Shown in pieces: positions 16,944-24,612 of a DNA stretch of 64,000 bases. This DNA comes from Betaproteobacteria bacterium (GTDB lineage: Bacteria > Pseudomonadota > Gammaproteobacteria > Burkholderiales > CAIKXV01). The notes under the pieces were generated by a model. The model saw only the letters and a program-made list of their open reading frames with translations. It was not told where the DNA came from and did no database searches. How positions within the stretch are numbered: the first letter of the stretch is position 1; each line of letters begins with the position of its first letter. The stretch spans positions 1 through 64,000 of the forward strand of contig JAJTHE010000060.1 of NCBI GenBank assembly GCA_021298815.1, written 5' to 3'. The position numbers were made by a program, and so were the translations under genes.

Positions 16944-17116
16944 GAACAATAAATCAGTGACTTTGGTACGCTCGCGGTGAAACAGCTTGAATTCGGAAGC
17001 CCGGCACCGGGCGGTCGGGTCCTGCGGGCACGGTCGCACGCGCACCGCTGCGGCCGCATCTCCGCGATCCGGAACCGTACGCACTTGGAAAAGCATCTCG
17101 AGACAGGCACCGCAGG

Positions 17117-19666
17117 ATGAAAGCATCCAGCTTCTGGAAGTCCGACTGGTTCATCGGCCTGGCGATCGGGGTGCTGGTCGTCCTGATGTCCGGCAGCGAA
17201 CTCCTGCAGGGGCTCGAGCGCAAGGCCTATGACATGGGGGTGCGCTTCAGTTCGGCGCAACCGTCGGACCAGGTGGCGGTGATCGCCATCGACGACCAGA
17301 GCATCGCCAACATCGGACGCTGGCCGTGGCCACGCGACGTCCATGCCCGGCTGACCGACATCCTTGCCCAGTCGAAGGCGCGGGTGGTCGGCAACACGGT
17401 CTTCTTCACCGAACCGCAGTTCGACCCTTCGAAGAATTTCAGTCACGCCAACATCCTGAAGCTGGGCGAACTGGTGGCGAGCCCGGTGCTCAAGGCCCTG
17501 CCCGGGCCGGCCGCGGCCGAGATCGAGGCGATCCAGTCGCTGGTCACCGCCACCGAAGCGTCCCTGAACACCGACCGGCAGCTCGCGCGCAGCGTGCGCG
17601 GCAGCGGCAACGTGATGCTCGGGATGCTGTTCCAGCAGATCGACCGCGAGCCCATCGGCAACCCGGACAAGCCGCTGCCCGACTATGTCGTGCGCAACAC
17701 CGTCGCCGCCGCCGGCAATGCGGTCGACACCGCCGACCTGCCGCTGTCCGGCCTGCTGCCGATCATTCCCTTCGCCGAGATCGGCGCCGGTGCGGCGGGC
17801 ATCGGCCACCTGAACAACCAGCTAGACATCGACGGTGCCGTGCGTTCGGACGCGCTGGTCGTGCGCCACTACGACCAGTATTTCCCGTCCCTGGCGCTGC
17901 TGCTGGCGGCAAAGAGCCTGAACCTCGCGCCGAAGGACATCCAGGTGGAGTACGGCACCGGGGTCCGGCTCGGCCGGCTGTCGATCCGCACCGATGCGCG
18001 GATGCTGATGCAGACCTTCTGGTACCGGGGCAGCGAAGGGCGGCCGGCCTTCGCGCCCGATTCGTTCTACGACGTGCTCACCGGCCGCATCCCGGCGTCC
18101 AAGTACCGGGACAAGATCGTGATCATCGGCCCGACCGCGGCCGGGGTGGGCTCGATCCTGGTGACGCCGATCGCCACCGACATGCCCGGGGTGATGGCGC
18201 TCGCGCATTCGGTGTCGAGCATCCTGCAGGAACATTTCTTCGTCACGCCGTGGTGGGGCAGCTGGGCACGCTGGGGTGCGGTGCTGCTGGTCCTGCTCTA
18301 CCTCGCGCTGGCGCTGCCCAGGATGACGGCCGGGCTCGCGGCCGGCGTGACTGCCGCGCTGTTCGTGCTGGTGCTGGCCGTGCATTTCGGCCTGATGTCG
18401 GCGAAGTTCACCTGGGTGCCGCTGATGCTGCCTCTGGTGCTGCTGGTGGTCGGGCACCTCGCGCTGACCACCAAGCGGTTCCTGGTCACCGAGCGCGGGA
18501 AGGAACGCTCCGACGTCGACCTCGCCCACACCAACCGCATGCTCGGCCTCGGCTACCAGGGACAGGGCCAGCTCGACATGGCGTTCGACTGCTTCCGCAA
18601 GCTGCCGGTCGACGACTCGGTGCTGGAGCTGCTCTACAACCTCGGCCTCGACTACGAACGCAAGCGGCAGTTCAACAAGGCCGAGTCGGTGTTCAAGTAC
18701 ATGGCCGACTTCAACCGGAAGTTCCGCGACATCGGAGAGCGCGCCAAGCGCGCGGTGCAGATGTCGAACACGGTCATCATGGGCAGCGGGGCGTCCCAGC
18801 ATCCCGGCGGCTCGCTGATCCTGGGGGCCGGCGCCGAGAAGCCCAAGCTGGGCCGCTTCGAGGTCGAGAAGGAGCTCGGCAAGGGTGCGATGGGCGTGGT
18901 CTACCTCGGACGAGACCCGAAGATCGGCCGCGTGGTCGCGATCAAGACGATGGCGCTGTCCCAGGAATTCGAGGGCGACGAACTGGCGGACGTGAAGGAG
19001 CGTTTCTTCCGCGAGGCGCAGACCGCAGGCCGGCTCGCGCATCCGAACATCGTCACCATCTACGACACCGGCGAGGAGCACGACCTTGCCTACATCGCGA
19101 TGGAATTCCTGAAGGGCAAGGACCTCGTTGCGCACACCAAGCCCGATGCGCTGCTGCCGCTCAAGACCGTGGTGGGCATCGTCGCCCGGGTCGCCGAGGC
19201 GCTGTCCTATGCGCACGCGAACAACGTCGTGCACCGCGACGTTAAGCCGGCGAACATCATGTACGAACCGACCACCGACAGCGTAAAGGTCACCGACTTC
19301 GGCATCGCCCGCATCACCGACTCCAGCCGCACCAAGACCGGGATGGTGCTGGGCACGCCGTCGTACATGTCGCCGGAGCAACTGTCCGGGCAGAAGATCG
19401 ACGGCAAGTCCGACCTGTTCTCTCTCGGCGTGATGCTCTACCAGCTGACCTGCGGGCAGCTGCCGTTCAAGGGCGAGTCCATGGCGCAGCTGATGTTCCG
19501 CATCGCCAACGAGGCGCCGGTGCCGATCCAGTCCATCCGTCCGGACGCGCCAGCCTGCCTGGTGTCGGTGCTGGATGTCGCGCTGTCCAAGCAGCCGGCG
19601 CGCCGCTTCCAGACCGGGGACGAAATGGCCGCGGCGCTGCGCGAATGCCTGAAGGCCCTGCCATGA
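17117..19666 (+). CDS. CHASE2-domain serine/threonine protein kinase
   Basis: This 849-residue membrane receptor kinase has a first transmembrane helix at about 11-29 (FIGLAIGVLVVLMSG), then an extracytoplasmic CHASE2 sensor (about 40-350, with VIAIDDQSI and GRWPWPRD typical of the family). Three transmembrane helices follow at about 380-455, then a TPR-like stretch (about 490-560). A Hanks-type kinase domain occupies about 578-845. Kinase motifs are complete: GKGAMGVVYLG (P-loop), AIKTM (Lys), HRDVKPANIM (catalytic loop, near 705), DFGIARI and the activation-loop TGMVLGTPSYMSPEQ. It is followed by PP2C and FHA genes, the standard writer/eraser/reader set, and then by cyclase and pilus genes that may be its outputs. 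Confidence 0.94.
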   Translation: MKASSFWKSDWFIGLAIGVLVVLMSGSELLQGLERKAYDMGVRFSSAQPSDQVAVIAIDDQSIANIGRWPWPRDVHARLTDILAQSKARVVGNTVFFTEPQFDPSKNFSHANILKLGELVASPVLKALPGPAAAEIEAIQSLVTATEASLNTDRQLARSVRGSGNVMLGMLFQQIDREPIGNPDKPLPDYVVRNTVAAAGNAVDTADLPLSGLLPIIPFAEIGAGAAGIGHLNNQLDIDGAVRSDALVVRHYDQYFPSLALLLAAKSLNLAPKDIQVEYGTGVRLGRLSIRTDARMLMQTFWYRGSEGRPAFAPDSFYDVLTGRIPASKYRDKIVIIGPTAAGVGSILVTPIATDMPGVMALAHSVSSILQEHFFVTPWWGSWARWGAVLLVLLYLALALPRMTAGLAAGVTAALFVLVLAVHFGLMSAKFTWVPLMLPLVLLVVGHLALTTKRFLVTERGKERSDVDLAHTNRMLGLGYQGQGQLDMAFDCFRKLPVDDSVLELLYNLGLDYERKRQFNKAESVFKYMADFNRKFRDIGERAKRAVQMSNTVIMGSGASQHPGGSLILGAGAEKPKLGRFEVEKELGKGAMGVVYLGRDPKIGRVVAIKTMALSQEFEGDELADVKERFFREAQTAGRLAHPNIVTIYDTGEEHDLAYIAMEFLKGKDLVAHTKPDALLPLKTVVGIVARVAEALSYAHANNVVHRDVKPANIMYEPTTDSVKVTDFGIARITDSSRTKTGMVLGTPSYMSPEQLSGQKIDGKSDLFSLGVMLYQLTCGQLPFKGESMAQLMFRIANEAPVPIQSIRPDAPACLVSVLDVALSKQPARRFQTGDEMAAALRECLKALP

Positions 19667-19721
19667 TGTCGACCCCGTCCTCCCCCAGCCACGTTCCACC
19701 CACTGCCGGGCGCGTTCCCCG

Positions 19722-20546
19722 ATGATCGACCTGACCAAAGCGCTGACGATGGCGAGCAGCACCGATCCGGGCATGGTGCGCTCCCACAACGAGGACAGCC
19801 TCGCGATCGAACCCGAGATCGGGCTGGCGGTACTCGCCGACGGCATGGGCGGCTACAACGCGGGCGAGGTCGCCAGCGGCATCGCCGTGGCACTCATCCG
19901 CGAGGAAGTGCGAAAGGCGCTGGCCGATTCCGATCCGTCCAGCAGCGAGGCGTCGCCTGTGCTGCGCGCCGAGCGCGTGCTGCGCGAGCAGTCGACCAAG
20001 GCGAACGCATCGATCTTCCAGTCGGCGCAGAACCAGCCGCAGTACGCCGGCATGGGCACCACGCTGGTGACCGCGCTGTTCGCGGACAACCAGGTGACCG
20101 TCGCGCATATCGGCGACTCGCGGCTGTACCGGCTGCGCGGCGACAGCTTCGAGCAGATCACGCGCGACCATTCGCTGCTGCAGGAACAGATCGACAGCGG
20201 GATGATTTCGAAGGAAGATGCCCGGCACTCGATGAACAAGAACCTGGTCACGCGCGCGCTCGGCGTCGACCCGGAAGTCGAGACCGAGATCCACAGTTAC
20301 GAAGTGTTTCCGGGCGACATCTACCTGCTGTGCTCGGACGGGCTGTCCGACATGATCCCCGAGCCGGAGATCCACAGCACGCTCGAGACGCTGAAGGCGA
20401 ACCTGCAGCTGGCCGCGGACCAGCTGGTCCAGACCGCGAACGACTACGGCGGACGGGACAACGTGTCCGTGGTGCTGGTGCAGGTGAATGAACCGTTCTC
20501 GACCGAGGCCGGCTGGGTTTCCAGATTTATGTCCTGGCTAAAATAA
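19722..20546 (+). CDS. PP2C-family protein phosphatase
   Basis: This 274-residue cytoplasmic Ser/Thr phosphatase has all the metal-binding motifs: SSTDPGMVRSHNEDS near the N-terminus, LAVLADGMGGYNAGEVAS near residue 35, MGTTLV and HIGDSRLYRL in the middle, and CSDGLSDM and GGRDNVSVVLV towards the end. It starts 55 bases after the kinase stop and should reverse the kinase's phosphorylations. The length fits the short Stp/PrpC class. No transmembrane segment is visible. Confidence 0.95.
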   Translation: MIDLTKALTMASSTDPGMVRSHNEDSLAIEPEIGLAVLADGMGGYNAGEVASGIAVALIREEVRKALADSDPSSSEASPVLRAERVLREQSTKANASIFQSAQNQPQYAGMGTTLVTALFADNQVTVAHIGDSRLYRLRGDSFEQITRDHSLLQEQIDSGMISKEDARHSMNKNLVTRALGVDPEVETEIHSYEVFPGDIYLLCSDGLSDMIPEPEIHSTLETLKANLQLAADQLVQTANDYGGRDNVSVVLVQVNEPFSTEAGWVSRFMSWLK

Positions 20547-20563
20547 GGTATAACGGGGCCGCC

Positions 20564-21469
20564 ATGGCGAAGCTGATCATCAGTGTGGATGGACAGGTCC
20601 TCGACGAGGTCGAACTCGTCAAGGAACGCACGACCATCGGGCGCAAGCCGCACAATGACGTGCGTATCGAGAACCTGGCGGTCAGCGGCGAGCATGCCGC
20701 CATCGTCACGATCCTGAACGATTCCTTCCTCGAAGACCTGGGCAGCACCAACGGCACCACGGTCAACGGCCATCCGATCAAGAAGCACTTCCTGCAGAAC
20801 AACGACGTCGTCGAGATCGGGAAGTACAAGCTCAAGTACATCAACGAGAAGGCCAGCTTGGCGTCCGCGGCCGACTTCGAGAAGACAATGGTGCTGCGTC
20901 CCCAGCAGGTGGCCGCTGCGCAGCCGTCGACGATGCCGGGTTCCGCGCGTGTTGGCGACCCGACTGCGGCCCGCCCCGGCGGCCCGGAAGATCCGACCGC
21001 GACCCGGCCTGGCGCTTTCAGCAATGTGACCGCGACCACGCCCGGTCCGCTGCCCGGCTTGGCACCCGGGCTGGTAGGGCAGCCGGCGCCCTCGCCGTTG
21101 GCGATCCAGACCGGCGCGCAGCCGCTCGGTGCGCTGCCGCCCGTGATGCCGACGTCCATGCCGGGTGCCGGCGCGGTCGCGACCCCGATGCCGGCGGCAC
21201 CGATGCCCGCGGCGATCCAGATCCTCACCGGCCCGAGCGCCGGCAAGGAGCTCGACCTGGTGAAGAACCTGACCACCCTCGGCAAGCCCGGGGTGCAGGT
21301 CGCGGTGATCACGAAGCGCCCGCACGGCTTCTTCATCACCCATGTCGAGGGCGCGCAGTACCCGAGCGTCAACGGCCATTCGCTGGACGCCCAGCCCAGG
21401 CAGCTGCACGACCACGACATCATCGAACTGGCAGGCGTCAAGATGGAGTTCTTCCACAAGCCGGGTTGA
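20564..21469 (+). CDS. FHA-domain protein with a Thr/Pro-rich linker
   Basis: This 301-residue protein has an N-terminal FHA domain (about 1-95; TIGRKPHNDVRI, SGEHAAI, LGSTNGTTVNG), the phosphothreonine-binding module. A low-complexity linker (about 105-220) contains FEKTMVLRP and repeated PTA/TRPG-type sequences, plausible phosphorylation sites. A second, divergent FHA-like domain (about 223-301) keeps VNGHSL and HDHDIIELAG but not the usual Ser/Arg ligand residues. It begins 17 bases after the phosphatase gene. It is probably the adaptor that reads the kinase's output; its partner could be the cyclase or the GAF-ATPase downstream (inference). Confidence 0.92.
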   Translation: MAKLIISVDGQVLDEVELVKERTTIGRKPHNDVRIENLAVSGEHAAIVTILNDSFLEDLGSTNGTTVNGHPIKKHFLQNNDVVEIGKYKLKYINEKASLASAADFEKTMVLRPQQVAAAQPSTMPGSARVGDPTAARPGGPEDPTATRPGAFSNVTATTPGPLPGLAPGLVGQPAPSPLAIQTGAQPLGALPPVMPTSMPGAGAVATPMPAAPMPAAIQILTGPSAGKELDLVKNLTTLGKPGVQVAVITKRPHGFFITHVEGAQYPSVNGHSLDAQPRQLHDHDIIELAGVKMEFFHKPG

Positions 21470-21502
21470 TGACATGACCGGCCGGCAGCGGGCGTCCATG
21501 GC

Positions 21503-23734
21503 GTGACAAAACACTTCGCGCGAATCCTGGTCGGCCTGCTGCTGGTTGCCCTGTTCCTCGGCAACTGTGCGCGGTGGGTTACGCTACCGCTGGTCGAACG
21601 GCTGGAGGCTATCGCCTACGATGCGCGTCTGCGGCTGACCATGCCCGGCACGCTCGACCCGCGCATCGTGATCGTCGACATCGACGAGCGCAGCCTGCAG
21701 GCCGAAGGCCGGTGGCCCTGGGGCCGCGACAAGCTGGCCCGGCTGGTGGACCAGCTGTTCGACCGCTACCAGGTCGCGGTGGCGGGCTTCGACATCGTGT
21801 TCGCGGAACCGGACGGCAGTTCCGGCCTGGCGCAGCTCGAGGCCCTGGCCGCGGGCGAGCTGAGCGGCAATGCGGCGTTCGAGTCGGCGCTGCGCGAGCT
21901 CCGGTCGCGCCTGGCATTCGACGAACTGCTCGCGGCCCGGCTGCGCGACCGGCCGGTGGTGCTCGGCTACTACTTCTCGAACGCCGGTGGCGCCGAAGGG
22001 GGGGCAAGCCTCACCGTGGGCCGGCTGCCCGATCCGGTGCTTGCCGCGGGCACCTTCAGCGGGCGCAACATCCGTTTCACCCGCTGGTCCGGCCATGGGG
22101 CGAACCTGCCGGCGCTGCAGGCGGCTGCCGCATCGGCGGGGCATTTCAACCAGCTGACCGATACGGACGGCGTCGCGCGCCGGGTGCCGATGCTGGCCGA
22201 GTTCAACGGTGCCTATTACGAGTCGCTGTCGCTCGCGGTGGTGCGCCTGCTGCTCGGCTCGCCGGGTATCGAGCCCGGCGAGCCCGCCGAGGCGGTGCTG
22301 TCGCGCGGCTACTCGGGCCTCGAATGGCTGAACGTCGGGCCGCTGCGCCTGCCGGTGGACGAACTGGTGACCAGCTACGTGCCGTACCGGGGCCCGCGCG
22401 GCAGCTTCACGTATGTCTCCGCCACCGACGTGCTGGCCGGGCGGGTCGACCCGCAAAAGCTCGAGAAGCGGGTGGTGCTGGTCGGCACCAGCGCGCCCGG
22501 CCTGTTCGACCTGCGTTCGACCCCGGTGGCGCCGGTGTTTCCGGGCGTCGAGATCCATGCCAACCTGATCGCCGGCATGCTCGACGGCAACATCCGGCAG
22601 CGGCCGCCCTACGTGCTGGGCGCCGAATTCCTGCTGCTGCTGGCGACCGGCCTGCTGCTGGTGCTGTGGTTGCCGTGGCTGTCGCCGGCGCGGGCGACCG
22701 CACTGTTCGCCGGCACCGTCGCCCTCACCCTGGGCATCAATTTCGCGGTCTGGCAGTACGGAAACCTGATCCTGCCGATCGCCTCCGGCCTGCTGCTGAT
22801 CGCGCTGCTCTACACGTTCAACATGGCCTGGGGCTTCTTCGTAGAGGCGCGCGGGAAGCGCCAGATCACCGGGCTGTTCGGGCAGTACGTGCCGCCGGAA
22901 CTGGTCGACGAGATGGCGAAGGATCCCGGCCGGTTCTCCATGGAGGGCGAAAGCCGCGAGCTGTCGGTGCTGTTCACCGACGTGCGTGGCTTCACGACCA
23001 TCTCGGAGGGGCTGGATCCGAAGGCGCTTGCCAGCCTGATGAACACTTTCCTGACACCGCTGACACGGATCATCTACCGCCACCGGGGGACGATCGACAA
23101 GTACATGGGCGACGCGATCATGGCGTTCTGGGGGGCCCCGGTCGACGATCCGGACCACGCGGCCAACGCGGTGGCCGCGGCGCTCGAGATGCAGGCCACC
23201 CTGGCTGCGCTGCAACCGCAGTTCAAGGAGCGCGGCTGGCCGCCGATAAGGATCGGAGTCGGCATAAACACCGGCCGGATGAGCGTCGGAAACATGGGAT
23301 CGGAGATACGACTCGCCTATACCGTGATGGGTGACGCAGTTAACCTGGCATCGAGGCTGGAAGGGATCACAAAGGAATATGGCGCTGATATCATCGTCGG
23401 CGAGGCAGTATGTCGTGCCGCGCCCGGCTTCCATTACGTGGAACTCGACCGGGTGCGCGTGAAGGGCAAGGACGAGCCGGTTGCGATCTTCGAACCGATC
23501 GGCCGCAAGGGCGAGGTAGGCCAGGCGGTGCTCGACCAGGCCGCGCTCTTCCAGAAGGCAGTGAAGCTGTTCCGCAGCCAGAACTGGGACCTCGCGGAGG
23601 TCCAGCTGCTCAATCTCCAGAAAGTCGCGCCGGGCCGGAAGCTCTACGAGCTCTACCTGGAACGGGTGGCGATCTACCGGGCGGATCCTCCGCCGGCCGA
23701 CTGGAACGGCGTGTTCGTGTTCCAGACCAAATAA
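21503..23734 (+). CDS. CHASE2-domain adenylate/guanylate cyclase (class III)
   Basis: This 743-residue membrane-bound nucleotide cyclase has an N-terminal transmembrane helix at about 7-22 and an extracytoplasmic CHASE2 sensor at about 35-345 (VIVDIDERSL, GRWPWGRD). Three transmembrane helices lie at about 370-450, and a class III cyclase domain at about 485-670. Metal-binding aspartates are visible in LFTDVRGFTTIS and in KYMGDAIMAFWGAP; INTGRMSVGNMGS and GDAVNLASRLEG complete the active site. A C-terminal tail follows (about 680-743). Its sensor is the same type as that of the kinase upstream. The GTG at 21503 is used because the nearby ATG at 21498 is out of frame. The product is probably cAMP. 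Confidence 0.93.
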   Translation: MTKHFARILVGLLLVALFLGNCARWVTLPLVERLEAIAYDARLRLTMPGTLDPRIVIVDIDERSLQAEGRWPWGRDKLARLVDQLFDRYQVAVAGFDIVFAEPDGSSGLAQLEALAAGELSGNAAFESALRELRSRLAFDELLAARLRDRPVVLGYYFSNAGGAEGGASLTVGRLPDPVLAAGTFSGRNIRFTRWSGHGANLPALQAAAASAGHFNQLTDTDGVARRVPMLAEFNGAYYESLSLAVVRLLLGSPGIEPGEPAEAVLSRGYSGLEWLNVGPLRLPVDELVTSYVPYRGPRGSFTYVSATDVLAGRVDPQKLEKRVVLVGTSAPGLFDLRSTPVAPVFPGVEIHANLIAGMLDGNIRQRPPYVLGAEFLLLLATGLLLVLWLPWLSPARATALFAGTVALTLGINFAVWQYGNLILPIASGLLLIALLYTFNMAWGFFVEARGKRQITGLFGQYVPPELVDEMAKDPGRFSMEGESRELSVLFTDVRGFTTISEGLDPKALASLMNTFLTPLTRIIYRHRGTIDKYMGDAIMAFWGAPVDDPDHAANAVAAALEMQATLAALQPQFKERGWPPIRIGVGINTGRMSVGNMGSEIRLAYTVMGDAVNLASRLEGITKEYGADIIVGEAVCRAAPGFHYVELDRVRVKGKDEPVAIFEPIGRKGEVGQAVLDQAALFQKAVKLFRSQNWDLAEVQLLNLQKVAPGRKLYELYLERVAIYRADPPPADWNGVFVFQTK

Positions 23735-23739
23735 GGCAG

Positions 23740-24516
23740 ATGTCCCGGATGAAGTTGCGCGTGCTCGGGTGCAGTGGCGGTATCGGCGGCAGTCTGCGCA
23801 CGACTTCGTTCGTGGTGGACGACGACGTGCTGCTCGACGCCGGCACCGGCGTCGGCGACCTCCACATCGAGGAACTGCGGCGGATCGACCGCGTGTTCCT
23901 GACGCACTCGCACCTCGACCATGTCACGTCGCTGCCTTTCCTGGTCGACACCGTCGGCTGGATGCGCGACCGCCCGTTGACCGTGCATGCGCTGCCCGAG
24001 ACCATCGAGGTCCTGCGCGAGCACCTGTTCAACTGGAAGCTCTGGCCCGATTTCGCGAAGATCCCCGACGCCGACAACCCCTGGATGCGCTACGAGCCGG
24101 TCGCCCTGGGCCAGCCGGTCGACGTCGGCCGCGGGCGCACCATCACGCCGCTGCCGGCCAACCACGTCGTGCCGGCCGTCGGCTACCACCTGGACAGCGG
24201 CCAGGCGAGCCTGGTGTTCACCGGCGACACCACGGTCAACGACGCGCTCTGGCCGCTGGTGAACCGGATCTCGAACCTGCGCTACCTGATCATCGAGACC
24301 GCCTTCCGCAACCGGGAACACGAGCTGGCCCGGGCGTCCAAGCACCTCAGTCCCGAAATGCTGGCCGGCGAGCTGGAAAAGCTGCAGCGGCCGGCAGAGA
24401 TCTTCATCACGCACTTGAAGCCGGGCGAGTACGAGGTCATCATGGAAGAGATCCAGTCGTGTGCGGGCCGGTTCGCCCCCCAGATGCTGCTGACCTTCCA
24501 GCAGTTCGAATTCTGA
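23740..24516 (+). CDS. Metallo-beta-lactamase-fold 3',5'-cyclic-nucleotide phosphodiesterase
   Basis: This 258-residue metallohydrolase shows the dinuclear zinc motif THSHLDHVTS (HxHxDH, near residue 52), a second His in LPANHVVPAVGYH, the bridging Asp in VFTGDTTVND and a final His in THLKPGEYE. The N-terminus, VRVLGCSGGIG-like followed by TTSFVVDDDVLLDAGTGVGDL, is typical of proteins annotated as class II-like cAMP phosphodiesterases. It starts five bases after the cyclase gene, so a cyclase and its probable degrading enzyme are co-expressed. Substrate specificity (cAMP or cGMP) cannot be read from the sequence. Confidence 0.85.
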   Translation: MSRMKLRVLGCSGGIGGSLRTTSFVVDDDVLLDAGTGVGDLHIEELRRIDRVFLTHSHLDHVTSLPFLVDTVGWMRDRPLTVHALPETIEVLREHLFNWKLWPDFAKIPDADNPWMRYEPVALGQPVDVGRGRTITPLPANHVVPAVGYHLDSGQASLVFTGDTTVNDALWPLVNRISNLRYLIIETAFRNREHELARASKHLSPEMLAGELEKLQRPAEIFITHLKPGEYEVIMEEIQSCAGRFAPQMLLTFQQFEF

Positions 24517-24612
24517 CCGCCGCTGCATGCCAATGGTCCTCGCCACCGCCACTGCCACTGCCGCCGCAGACCCGATGCGATCCCAGCGCCCCCGATCCGA
24601 GGACACCTCCGC

